Source: Dracaena cambodiana
Taxonomy: Eukaryota > Streptophyta > Magnoliopsida > Asparagales > Asparagaceae
Assembly: GCA_036321105.1 (NCBI GenBank)
Contig: JAYEPQ010000014.1
Coordinates: 1,681,501-1,745,500 of the forward strand
Direction of reading: 5' to 3'
Length of the DNA stretch: 64,000 nt
In this document: piece after piece, positions 47,225 to 57,157 of the stretch
How positions within the stretch are numbered: the stretch's first letter is position 1
Layout: every line of letters begins with the position of its first letter
Notes under the pieces: model-generated
Told to the model about the DNA's origin: nothing
The model's input: only the letters and a program-made list of their open reading frames with translations
Databases searched by the model: none
Translations under genes and position numbers: made by a program

Positions 47225-47960
47225 TTGGCCTGTAAGTCCAAATGAAATCCTCACCAACCATATCATGTTGGGGGTAAAAAAGTATGAATTGCCCAACGCT
47301 ATCAAGGCAACGGAAAGAGAATAAATTTCTCGCCAATCCTGTCATGCTGGGGGTAAAAAGTATGAATTTTCCAAACGCCATCAAAGCAACGGGAAGAGAA
47401 TAAATTTCTCGCCAACCCCATCATACTGGGGGTAAAAGTATGAACTGCCCAATGTCGTCAAGGCAATGAGAAGAGAATAAGTTTCTCGCTAACCCATCAT
47501 GCTGGGGCAAAAGCATTAGTTTCCCAACACCATCAAGGTAATGGGAAGAGAATAAATTTCTCACCAACCTATCATACTGGGGTAAAAACATGAGCTGCTC
47601 AAAGCTTTTAAAGTAAAGGGAAAGGAAAAGTTTGACATTTAAACCCAAACAAAATTCTCGACAACTCCCCATATTGAGGGGAATAGCATGACTAATCCAA
47701 CTCAAACGGGAGTTGGTAAAGACTAATCAAACCCGTTGATAGCTGGAAGTTTGCTAAAAATCCTATGACACATCTGTCATAATAGTATTCTTATCCGAAT
47801 ATAAGGATACATTACTGCTCTAAGCTGCTAAGGCAAAGGGAAGATGAAAAGTTTAAGCCCAAACGAAATTCTCGACAACTCACCATACTGAAGGGAATAG
47901 GATGGTTAGCCCAACTCAAACGGTAGTTAGTAAAGGCTAATCAAATTCGTTGATAACTGG
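47225..47960. repeat. Tandem ~80-bp repeats
   Basis: About five units, each with CCAACC(N)ATCATACTGGGGGT, AAAAGTATGAA, CATCAAGGCAA and AGAGAATAAATTTCTC, start at about 47255, 47330, 47412, 47488 and 47565. A longer pair of related units follows to about 47960. Confidence 0.8.
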
Positions 47961-47989
47961 GGGCTTGCTAAAAATCCCAATCAAATTGA

Positions 47990-49075
47990 TCCCCTGTCAA
48001 GTTAAGATTTCATCTCTGACAATAAAACTTTCCTCATTAATTTTCTCTGGTACAAAATCAAATAATTTTTCTCCATGAGATCAAGTCCAATCAAATCTCC
48101 TGTCACGTTAAGATTTCACCTCTGACAGCAAAACTTTTCTTGTCACTTTTCTCTAGCAGAACCGGTGACTCTACAAAATATTTGTTACGTTAAAATCATA
48201 CCTCTGACATCAGAATACAAAATCGAGTCGATTTTCTCTGTGAGATCAAATCAAATCAAATCCTTATCACGTTAAAATCATACCTCTGACACCCGAGTAT
48301 AAAATCAAATTATTTTTCTCCATGAGATCAAGCCCAATGAAATCTCTTGTCACGTTAAGATTTCACCTCTAACAACAAAATTTTTCTCGTCATTTTCCTC
48401 CAGCAGAGCAAGTGACACTCCAAAATATTTGTCAAGTTAAAATCATAACTCTGACATTAGAATTCAAAATCAAATGAGATAAAATCCGATTAAATTTTCT
48501 GTCATGTTAAGCTTTCACCTCTGATAGAAAAGGAAACTCACACTTCATCAAGTCCAATATTACAATCTTTGATGAACTTGTTTTTGATATCGTTAAGTTA
48601 AAAATTACTTCTGACGAAAATCATCTCCTTATCAAATTAACAGTTACCTCTGATAGTAAAATTCCAAGGCTAAATACGTTAACCGTCACCTCTGTTTAAT
48701 TAACTCATTCCTATCATAACCAGATTCTCTGAATAGGTCGAGTTTTTAGACATGTTTAATGCCACCTCTGTCTTTTCCTGATCCGTCATACTAAATGTCA
48801 CTGAACGGTTAGGATTCTAATGAGCACGTTAACATAATACCTCTGCTTGACCTCAAATAAGTACGTTAACATCACACATTTGCTTATCATCTAACGGGCA
48901 TGTTAACATCATACCTCTACTTGTCACTTAATGAGTACGTTAACATCATACCTTTACTTGTCATCTAATGAGCACGTTAAAATCATACATCTGCTTGTTA
49001 TCGAATAAGCATGTTAACATCATACCTCTGCTCATATTCTAGGAGACACGTTAATAGTTACCTCTGTCTATCAAA
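47990..49075. repeat. Array of GTTAA...ACCTCTG units
   Basis: A core like CACGTTAAGATTTCACCTCTG recurs about twenty times at 35-90-bp spacing. In the right third it becomes a regular ~42-bp unit (ACGTTAACATCATACCTCTG, then CTTGTCATCTAATGAGC). No reading frame. It lies between the last pol relic and the 3' LTR. Confidence 0.8.
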
Positions 49076-49425
49076 TCTATTACACGTCTGTCATGCACTT
49101 AGCCTCTGAACGAGACGTCAAAAATATTTTTGCACGCAGACAACAAATTCTCTGAAGCAAAGCTACAAGCAAAAGTTTGGCTTGGCCGCACAGGTACAAT
49201 GGCCAGCATCAAGAAAACTCGCTAGAAGCAATTTTTGATACATCGAAGAGGTTCAACAGTATATCTCAAATAACAAAACAGTTAGAAGATAGTGATTTCA
49301 GAATATGGTTCACAGTTTACCATAAAAGTCATGAAGAAGACTACAGAGCTAAAATCAAAGAGTCCAAAGTGCTTCGAAATTCGTTACAATTCAATACAGA
49401 ATTTCGAAAACTTTGGAGGGGGTTA

Positions 49426-50037
49426 TGTAGATATCCAAAAAAATAATAAAAATAAATAAATAAATAAATAAAATGGGAGTGTCTCGCGGACCCCACGCGA
49501 GGGAGCGCACCCGCGGGTGCGCCCGCGGGAGCGCCCCGAGGGTCCCACCCGCGGGATCGCTCCCGCGGAGCGCTCCATCAGCGGGTTGCTTTCTGCTTCC
49601 GTTCCGCTTCTGTTCCGTTTTGCATGGTGATCCGGATTTTTGGGGATTTAATCGGATTCGAGGGAAGAATTTGAGCCGGATTAGAAGCGCTCCTCAATCT
49701 ATAAAATTGGGAACGGAGTTCAGAACAAAAGGAGGAAAAGAGGAGATTCTTTTGGAGAGGGGATTTTTCAGAGACAGGAAAGTCCAAAAAGGAGAGATCT
49801 ACGTCTTCTCCAGAGTCCAAAAATCCGGAGAGAAGTTTCTCAATTCAGAGAGATCGGATCGTCAATATGTGCAGACTCAAGACTCTACCACTGCCAGAAC
49901 TCACAAAAATAAAGGGGAATCGAAATCAATCGATCCCAATTCTTGTAATCTCAATTTTCTATTTGTAATTTTTTTTATTGCTGTAATTCCAAAGTAAATT
50001 GGCAATATAAAGGAAGATTCAATTTTTCGTGCATACA
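49426..50037 (+). repeat. 3' LTR
   Basis: TGTAGATATCC...GTGCATACA, 612 bp, with the same A/T tract, CCCGCGGG block and TTGGCAATATAAAGGAAG end as the 5' LTR. Confidence 0.9.
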
Positions 50038-50042
50038 ATTTC

Positions 50043-51012
50043 AAATTTGCTTAAAAATTTATAAATGCAATGCAAATGATGTCATTCATTAATATCTAAA
50101 CTACATATTGGTAACTCCATTTCATTAAACATATTTATTACATCTTTATATTGAATTGTTGTGTTTAACATTTTATATGTAGATTTCTATCTTATTTTTA
50201 TATTTAGAGTTAAAATTTTAGATGAGATTTTAAAATTCCTACATATTTATTTAAATAATTGTCTTTTTGGCCCACTATTTTTAATAAATAGTATTGTGTT
50301 TCTAAGTTTAGTTATTGAATCACTTACTATTCTTAATCCATCATATACACATAAATTAAGTATGTGATAAATACACCTAATATGAAATAATTTTCAATCT
50401 AAAATTGGTTTTGTAATATTTTTTAAAATTTCCATTGCGACCGTATTTTCAATACACCTAATGTGAAATAATTTTCAATCTAAAATTGGTTTTGTAATAT
50501 TTTTTAGAATTTCTATTGCGACCGTATTTTCAGAAAAATTATCGAAAGAAATGAAAAATATTTTTCTTTCTATTTCAAATGCCGAAAAACACTAAGTACG
50601 GATTGTGATAAATTAGGTGCATTATGAGGGAATTCAAATCTCCTAAATCCAATTATTCTTTTTTGTATACACCACTCATGATTTATATAGTGAACCATTA
50701 CATATAAATAATGATAACTATTTAGAGCCTCCCAACAATTAGGGGTTATAGCAACTCTAAAAATTAAAGATATTAAAATAGTAATTAAAGTTTTCCTATT
50801 ATCTTTATATATTTTAACTATGTCGGATTTACATGTAGAACATGAGACTTTTTTAAATACGTCAGTAAATGTTTTTTTTTTTAATTTTCAAATTTTCGGT
50901 TTTCCGAAATAGAAAAAGATAGTTCGTCATGTACTATAAATGTTGCTAATTTTTCTCTTGTGTTTATAAGATTATATTTATAAATTCCTAAAGATCTTCT
51001 GTAGGTGTTTAT
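50043..51012 (-). pseudogene. hAT transposase middle part, decayed
   Basis: Minus-strand reading gives hAT-like pieces such as CIYHIHNLSVYDGLRIVSD (cf. 'CCAHILNLIVQDGL') and a segment with IRNTILFIKNSGPKRQ-like sequence, broken by stops. A ~90-bp phrase (CCTAATATGAAATAATTTTC onward) is tandemly duplicated at 50375-50530. The frame continues, by position, into 53672-54100. Confidence 0.6.
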
Positions 51013-51361
51013 TTGTTTTTAGGGGTATTTACTGGTTTGTCCCTCAAATCTTTATATATTATAATTTTGTCCCCCAAATCTTCATATTTAGGATTTTGTC
51101 CCCCAAATCTCATAAGTTACAACAATTTAGTCTCCCTCTCTAATTTTTCCTAATACAGTTAAATATTTGACTATTTTATCCATCTTTTCCTCTTCTATTT
51201 TACTCCTCTCTTCTTCTTCTCTCTTCTCCTATCTTCTCATTTTCTTCATTATTTCTCCTCTTCCTCCTCTCTTCTCTTTCTCTTTTCCTCCTATCTTCTC
51301 CTTTTCTTTATTGGGTTCATTTCATACATTTTTTTCCTAAAAGAATAACAAAAAAAAGAAA

Positions 51362-52316
51362 ATGAAATTGAATTTCCTATGCATGTCCATAAAGAATTCT
51401 TTGCTGATTGAATGTAATTCGAACCCTAATGCAAGCACTGCAATGTGTTCGATTTGTCAAACAATTTGTACTCTTGGGCGTTTCCGCCATGGTTTCAGAT
51501 GTTTCTGCAGAGATTTGGTGTTGTTGATATCGCAAGAAATTACTTTCAAGGTACTGTTTCGTTGGATGGTGCAGGAAAGATTGAATCTTTGGGGTTAAAT
51601 TGCTTTAAGAATGCACCAAATCAGAGGGTCCCTGACGATTGCCAGGAGTTCTACAAGGCCAGAGGGATCGAATACGACGGTCCAGTGAGTCCTCATCCGG
51701 CTCCACCGCCAATTTCTTCTAGTGCGAAGCGGAGGAGTCAGACTTGAAAGTACATTTTGGCTGGGTTTTTGGGGTTTGCTGGCCTTCCTTGGATTGTGGT
51801 GGTTTTGGTGGTTGTGTTTTGCTTCATGAGAGCTAGCTGCACCTCGCACGGCTGATCAAGGGGGGATTGGTGTCAGAGCCATCTCCTTTAGAGTGAGGCG
51901 AGCCATCTCCTTTAGAGTGAGGCCGCAGCCACCGCCTCCTTCTAATGTTTTTTTTTTCTGGGTACGTGATGACTAATGGAGAGGTGTTTACCTACGAGCA
52001 ACTGGTTCTGGTGACGTCGGAGTTCAGTGGCGCAAACCTTATCAAGAAAGGGCACTCTGGTGAGCTATATCACGGTGTTCTTGAGAGCGGGTTTGCTGTG
52101 GTGGTGAAGAGGACCGTTGTGACTGCGGTTAGGCATGAAGGGTATGTTGCGGAACTGAATTTGTTTGCAAAAGTTTCTCATATTAGATTGATTCCATTTT
52201 TGGGGCAGTGCTCAGAGAAGGAGAATGAGAAGTTTCTAGTTTATAAATGTATGATGCACGGAGACCTGTCAAGTTCTTTGTATAAGAAGCCTAAGCCAGT
52301 AATCAGAATGCAAGGC
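51362..52316 (+). pseudogene. Captured LRR receptor-like kinase fragment
   Basis: 51445-51747 encodes the end of an LRR ectodomain: VFDLSNNLYSW, IARNYFQGTVSLDGAGKIES, LNCFKNAPNQRVPDDCQEFY and KARGI. A frame break at the predicted membrane segment follows (LAGFLGFAGLPWIVVVLVVV after the stop at 51747). Then 51945-52316 holds the juxtamembrane and N-lobe: VFTYEQLVLVTSEFSGANLI, GHSGELYHGVLESGFAVVVK (nucleotide loop and Lys) and LVYKCMMHGDLSSSLYKK. It most resembles the plant LRR kinase group typified by At2g16250 (from memory). The catalytic loop, DFG and the rest of the kinase are absent. Confidence 0.8.
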
Positions 52317-52518
52317 TAGGACTGTGCGGAGTGCAAGACATATCGACTTCGTAATCTGATCTTCCCCTCTCTAAAAAAACAGAGCAAAAATTACTGGAGG
52401 TTATTAACTCAAAAGAGAGGAAACTCCCGTTCAACGGGGTCCCCCAACAACCTCAACTTCGGCAAAACAGGAAGCGACCTCCCCCACCACAACTTCCTTC
52501 TCTCCAGCGAGTCCAAGC

Positions 52519-53445
52519 TTGTGCAGCGAAAACTCCAGAGAGTTTCCAAGTATTCGAAAGAGATCAAACAAGATCCGAGAAAGAATCCGATGGACCAAGC
52601 TCTACTCCTTCATTCATTCCCCAGACTCCGCTGCCCAGATCCTGCAAGGCCCAGGGTACTCTAGAATCGTTCACTGCAACAATCCCAGCATCCACGACAG
52701 GCCACCTCTCTATTACGCCGCCAACTACATCTCGACCACCAAGTACAACATCGCCACCTTCCTCCCGAAAGCCCTCTTCGAGCAGTTCAGGCGCGTTGTG
52801 AACCTGTACTTTCTGTTATGTGCAGTACTGTCCTTCACTGAGGTCTCGCCCAGTCGATGGGAGGCTATGGTTCTCCCTCTGGTGTTTGTCGTTGGCCTCA
52901 GCATGGGGAAGGAGGCGTTGGAGGACTGGCGGAGGTTCTTGCAAGATATGAACGTCAATAACCGGAACGTAAGTGTTCATAGTGGGGACGGGAGGTTTTG
53001 CCACAAGAACTGGAAAAGTATTCGTGTTGGGGACGTCGTGAAGGTGGAGAAGGATGAGTTCTTTCCTGCAGACTTGCTCTTGCTATCGTCGAGCTATGAT
53101 GATGGGATATGCTATGTGGAGACTATGAATCTGGATGGCGAAACGAATCTGAAGGTGAAAAGGTCGTTGGAGTCGACTCTGATATTGGATAACGATGGTG
53201 CTTTCAAGGATTTTACGGTGATGATCAAATGTGAGAGCCCGAATCCTAACCTCTATACTTTCGTGGGTAATTTCGAGTATGAGCAGCAGGTCTATTCTTT
53301 GGACTCCTTCTGAGAGATTCGAAGCTCAGGAATACCGAATACATATATGGAGTGGTTATTTTTAAGGGGGCACGAGAGCAAAGTTATGCAGAATTCGACG
53401 GAGTCCCCGTCCAAGAGAAGCACTATCGAAAAAATGAAGAAAAGA
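52519..53445 (+). pseudogene. Captured P4-ATPase (phospholipid flippase, ALA-type) N-terminal fragment
   Basis: An open frame (52519-53313, 264 aa) shows STTKYNIATFLPKALFEQFR, VNLYFLLCAVLSF, KEALEDWRRFLQD, then DVVKVEKDEFFPADLLLLSS and YVETMNLDGETNLKVK, the actuator-domain signature of plant ALA flippases. The DGET motif is intact. After a shift near 53313 the same gene continues in another frame (LRNTEY-like, then SKVMQNSTESPSKRSTIEK) to about 53445, where the element's own repeat starts. Everything C-terminal, including DKTG, is missing. No introns interrupt the fragment. Confidence 0.88.
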
Positions 53446-54853
53446 AGAAGAGAGGAGGAAGAGAGAAGAAGAAGAGAGGAGTAAAATAGAAGAGGAAAAA
53501 ATGGATAAAATGATCAAATATTTAATCGTGTTAGGGAAAATTAGAGAGGGTGACTAAATTGCTGTAACTTATGAGATATGGGGGACAAAATACTAAATAT
53601 GAAGATTTGGGAGACAAAATCATAATATATAAAGATTTGAGGGACAAACCAGTAAATACCCCTTGTTTTTAATGTGGTTCATTTGGTAGGTGTATTTTAT
53701 CTAGGTGTCTTTTAAGGTAACATGTTTTACTATCTAAAAGAAATGAATAGATTTTTTTGAAAGTGTTTACACCTAATTTTTCTAACACAATTTTCCATAA
53801 TTTTTTAAAAATGTTTTCATATGTCTGATATAGAAGTCCTAGCGGGGGTTGTTGTTTGGGTTTCGGTTATGATTGCTTCAGTTGGTTCTTTTTCGGGCAT
53901 AGAAAATGATACTTGAGGAGGGCGTTATAAGGATTGACAAAGTTTTTGATATTCTTCACTTGTTAAAAATAGAGAAAAAGAACCCGCAGCTTGAGAAGAA
54001 GAAGCGCCGGATGAGTATAGATCTATTTAAAAAAATCTCGAAAAAACCGAATAAAAAATCTCAAAAAAACCAAATAAAATACTTCAAATTATAAATACCT
54101 CTTGAGCAGTGAACCACTTGAGAGTTAGAGTAGATAGATGAGTACTAGAGGGAGGAAGTTAGAAAACAGAAGAAAAACTTGCTTGAGAGATGAGAGTTGA
54201 GACCAATAAGGCGTACTTGAAGCTTGATATTGAGGCTTGCTTTCTTGAGGCTTTTTTATTACTTGATATTTACTTGAAATTTGATCGAATATGGTAGAAT
54301 TTATTTGGAAAAATTTTATTTTTATAAATTTTTAAGAGAGTTGAGAATTGAAAGAATAAATTTGTTTGTGTGAAGAATAGAAATAGAGGAGTTATTTATA
54401 GGAAAATAAAGTTTTTTTTTTCAAAAAAAAATTGCAGACCGTTGGAGGAAAAAAATTTGCAAAAGAAAATTGTAAGAATCCCTCAATGGCTATAAAAAAT
54501 AGTCGTTGGGGGTTCTGTGCAAAAAAATTGCAAAAACCCCCTATAATGGCCATAAATGACTATATTTCAAAAAAAAAAAAAAAACAGATCGAGTGCCCGT
54601 CATAGCCTGGCTCGAGCAAATCGCGTCATGCTCACAGCACGGGCAACCCTGGCTCTGACACGGCCTAAGTCGGGGACTCGGACCTTGTCGGGCACGGCAT
54701 ACAGGGCCAGACATGCCCAATGCCCGGCCTATTTGCCACCCTACTTAAGCAGGTCTCATCAGCCTGCCACGCAACGCATCAAGATTCGCACCCAAACCCT
54801 GATCCCTCACCCCCTTAAACCCCTTTAAAACCATTCGCCGCCCCCATTCCGTA

Positions 54854-54862
54854 AAACCCTAA
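54854..54862 (+). promoter_or_regulatory. Telo-box
   Basis: AAACCCTAA lies 25 bp upstream of the CBF5 ATG, followed by further CCCTAG copies. Telo-boxes near 5' ends are common in plant genes for ribosome biogenesis, which fits this gene. Confidence 0.6.
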
Positions 54863-54886
54863 CCCTAGAAAATACAAACCCTAGCC

Positions 54887-56719
54887 ATGTCGTCCTCTCC
54901 CCTCCCCACCGAAAAGAAGAAGAAGAAGGACAAATCCCAATCCAACGGCGACCCCATCACCTATGAAACCCTAAATGAAGCTCTCGCCGCCGCCGACGAC
55001 CCGTCGACCAAAGACTTCCTGATCAAGCCCCAATCCTTCACCCCGACCCTCGACACCTCCAAATGGCCGATCCTCCTCAAGAACTACGACCGCCTCAACG
55101 TCCGCACCGGCCACTACACCCCGCTCCCCACAGGCTACAGCCCCCTGAAGCGCCCGCTGCCGGAGTACCTCCGCTACGGCATCCTCAACCTCGACAAGCC
55201 CTCCAACCCCTCCTCCCACGAGGTCGTCGCCTGGATCAAGCGCATCCTCCGCGCCGACAAGACCGGCCACAGCGGCACCCTCGACCCCAAGGTCACCGGC
55301 AACCTCATCGTCTGCATCGACCGCGCCACCCGCCTCGTCAAGTCCCAGCAGGGCGCCGGCAAGGAGTACGTCTGCGTCGCCCGCCTCCATGACAAGGTCC
55401 CTGACGTCGCCAGGGTCGCCCGCGCCCTCGAGACGCTCACCGGCGCCGTCTTCCAGCGGCCCCCGCTGATCTCGGCGGTCAAGCGGCAGCTCAGGATCCG
55501 GACGATCTACGAGAGCAAGCTTCTGGAGTATGATGCCGACAAGCATTTGGTCGTGTTCTGGATCTCTTGCGAGGCCGGGACATACGTGAGGACCCTATGC
55601 GTGCACCTGGGGCTGATCCTGGGGGTCGGCGGGCACATGCAGGAGCTGCGGAGGGTGAGGTCGGGGATCCTCGGGGAGAAGGATAACATGGTGACGATGC
55701 ACGACGTGCTCGACGCGCAGTGGGTCTACGACAATTTCCGCGACGAGAGCTATCTGAGGAGGGTGGTGATGCCGCTGGAGGTGTTGCTGACGAGCTACAA
55801 GAGGCTGGTGGTGAAGGACTCGGCAGTGAATGCGATATGCTATGGTGCGAAGCTGATGATCCCGGGCCTGTTGAGGTTTGAGAACGAGATTGAGAACGGG
55901 GAGGAGGTGGTTCTGATGACGACGAAAGGGGAGGCCATTGCGTTGGGGATTGCGGAGATGACGACGGCCGTGATGGCCACTTGCGATCATGGGGTGGTGG
56001 CGAGGATCAAGAGGGTGGTGATGGATAGGGATACATACCCGAGGAAGTGGGGGCTTGGGCCGAGGGCGGCCATGAAGAAGAAGATGATTGTGCAGGGGTT
56101 GCTTGATAAGCATGGGAAGCCGAATGAGAAGACGCCGGCAGAGTGGTTGAGGAACGTGGCCTTGCTGACAGGTGGGGATGCAGAGATTGCCAAGATTGCG
56201 GCAGAGCCTGCTGCTATGGCGAAGGATGAGGCTGTGGCTGGGGAGGAAGGGAAGGAGGAGGAGAAGAAAAAGAAGAAGAAGAAGAAGGATAAGGATAAGG
56301 AGGGAGGTGGCGATGACGAGGGGTGCAAGCGGAAATTGGAGGAAGGCAGTGAGAGCCCTGTTACTAAGAAAGCTAAGGTGGAGGAAGCCATTGTTAAGGA
56401 AGAGATAAAGGAGGTAGCTGAAGAGGAGAAGAGCGAGAAGAAGAAAAAGAAGAAGAAGAAGGACAAGGAGAAGGAAGAGTTGGATGATGATGGGGAAAAG
56501 TCTGTAGAGAAGGAAAAGAAGAAGAGCAGTACGAGCAAGAGTGATGCAGCCTCCTCCGATGAAGAGAAGTCCGGGAAGAAGAAGAAAAAGAAGAAGAAAA
56601 GTAAAGAGGGCGAGGATGGTGAGGCACCTGCGGCTGACAACGTAGAGGCAGAAAAAAGTGAGAAGAAGAAGGAGAAGAAAAAGAAGAAGCATCGAGATGC
56701 TGAGAATGCCGAGGAGTAG
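54887..56719 (+). CDS. CBF5: Dyskerin/CBF5, H/ACA snoRNP pseudouridine synthase
   Basis: An intronless 610-aa frame. In H/ACA snoRNPs this protein isomerises uridine to pseudouridine in rRNA and snRNA and acts in the nucleolus with GAR1, NHP2 and NOP10. Order: a Lys-rich N-terminus, the dyskerin-like region (~45-105), then the TruB catalytic domain with GYGILNLDKPSNPSSHEVV-like motif I and GHSGTLDPKVTG, where Asp133 should be the catalytic residue. Next is CEAGTYVRTLC...GGHMQELRR and a PUA domain (~300-380). The C-terminal ~150 residues hold four long Lys blocks separated by acidic stretches, probable nuclear/nucleolar signals. The ATG follows a telo-box. Third codon positions are C-rich at the 5' end and G/A-rich later. 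The hAT element ends 143 bp upstream of the ATG. Confidence 0.97.
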   Translation: MSSSPLPTEKKKKKDKSQSNGDPITYETLNEALAAADDPSTKDFLIKPQSFTPTLDTSKWPILLKNYDRLNVRTGHYTPLPTGYSPLKRPLPEYLRYGILNLDKPSNPSSHEVVAWIKRILRADKTGHSGTLDPKVTGNLIVCIDRATRLVKSQQGAGKEYVCVARLHDKVPDVARVARALETLTGAVFQRPPLISAVKRQLRIRTIYESKLLEYDADKHLVVFWISCEAGTYVRTLCVHLGLILGVGGHMQELRRVRSGILGEKDNMVTMHDVLDAQWVYDNFRDESYLRRVVMPLEVLLTSYKRLVVKDSAVNAICYGAKLMIPGLLRFENEIENGEEVVLMTTKGEAIALGIAEMTTAVMATCDHGVVARIKRVVMDRDTYPRKWGLGPRAAMKKKMIVQGLLDKHGKPNEKTPAEWLRNVALLTGGDAEIAKIAAEPAAMAKDEAVAGEEGKEEEKKKKKKKKDKDKEGGGDDEGCKRKLEEGSESPVTKKAKVEEAIVKEEIKEVAEEEKSEKKKKKKKKDKEKEELDDDGEKSVEKEKKKSSTSKSDAASSDEEKSGKKKKKKKKSKEGEDGEAPAADNVEAEKSEKKKEKKKKKHRDAENAEE

Positions 56720-56934
56720 GTGAAGGAGTCGTTCTAGTCTTTTCCACAGTCATGGTAATGCTGTTTGGCTTAATGTGACTTCATGGTATATCTTATGCAG
56801 AACTCTGTTTCATTTTTAGCTCTGCATATTGGAGTAATTTATTTTAGCTTAGACTTAAAATATTTTGTGTTATGAGTTCTTCTTTTATGCAGCCATTTTT
56901 TGTGTTAGTTGTGTATTCTTAAACTTAATCAATG

Positions 56935-57157
56935 TAGGACAAGTTAAAAGAACGAAGGGAAGACCGAAGAAAATATGGACGAAGGTGATACGAAATGATA
57001 TGGATTCTAGAGGTTTAAATGAGGAGATATTACTTGATAGAAATGAATGGAGAAGGACTATCAAAGTGATCGATCCGGCGTGATTCTTTTGGTGCATGTA
57101 GCCGACCCCAAATACTTAGGATAAAAGGCTTAGTTGTTGTTGTTGTTGTTGTTGTTG
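56935..57157 (+). mobile_element. RTE-type LINE 3'-end fragment with (TTG)n tail
   Basis: The frame reads VKRTKGRPKKIWTKVIRNDM, then LDRNEWRRTIKVIDPA before a stop. This is the C-terminal signature of plant RTE non-LTR elements (GRPKKTW...LDRNEWR...). It is followed by GTAGCCGACCCCAAATACTT and a (TTG)n tail at 57132-57157. The fragment starts ~215 bp after the CBF5 stop, possibly within its 3' UTR. Confidence 0.8.

Larger units (their letters stand above)
38597..50037 (+). mobile_element. Non-autonomous LTR retrotransposon, Ty3/Gypsy-derived
   Basis: LTRs at 38597-39161 and 49426-50037 are flanked by ATTTC (38592-38596, 50038-50042). A purine tract (TTGGAGGGGG) precedes the 3' LTR. Of 10.3 kb inside, 2.9 kb is a solo LTR inserted later. 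The only recognised retroviral coding is an integrase C-terminal relic near 46.8-47.1 kb. No RT, RNase H, protease or gag is visible; long repeat arrays fill the rest. It resembles a large non-autonomous (LARD-like) element; the KGKFQPKWKGPF integrase end recalls the Tat lineage. Confidence 0.85.
51022..53662 (+). mobile_element. Pack-MULE carrying fragments of two host genes
   Basis: GGGGTATTTACTGGTTTGTC at the left is inverted exactly over its first 14 bases at the right end. The terminal repeats extend ~180-200 bp and include 'CCCCCAAATCTTCATATTTA' and the TATTTTACTCCTCTCTTC stretch. A perfect 9-bp duplication TTGTTTTTA lies at 51013-51021 and 53663-53671. There is no transposase. Between the repeats lie an LRR receptor kinase fragment and a P4-ATPase fragment, both on the plus strand. 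It sits inside the hAT transposase. Confidence 0.93.
37343..54743 (-). mobile_element. hAT element expanded to 17.4 kb by nested insertions
   Basis: Terminal repeats TAGGGGTGGCAAGTAGG and (inverted right end) TAGGGTGGCAAATAGG, with GC-rich subterminal regions (cggcccgg, cgggcac repeats), are flanked by GTTAAGCA (37335-37342) and CTTAAGCA (54744-54751), an 8-bp duplication with one mismatch. The transposase is on the minus strand, split over 54.1-53.7, 50.9-50.0 and 38.5-37.9 kb. Removing the LTR retrotransposon and the Pack-MULE leaves ~3.3 kb, a normal hAT length. Confidence 0.88.

Noticed and set aside
44920..49075. Repeat arrays considered as CRISPR
   Set aside because: Units are degenerate, spacing irregular, there are no unique equal-length spacers, and the setting is a plant retrotransposon.
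51362..53445. A functional receptor kinase or flippase gene
   Set aside because: Both lack most of the catalytic protein, carry frame breaks, and are bounded by the Pack-MULE terminal repeats.
54971..55546. 191-codon minus frame, also opposite CBF5
   Set aside because: A composition shadow of the GC-rich 5' half; no motif, and the plus-strand protein is unmistakable.
55595..56692. Long minus-strand frame (365 codons) opposite CBF5
   Set aside because: It is the mirror of a strongly biased coding sequence; the Leu-rich product comes from the reversed Lys/Glu codons.
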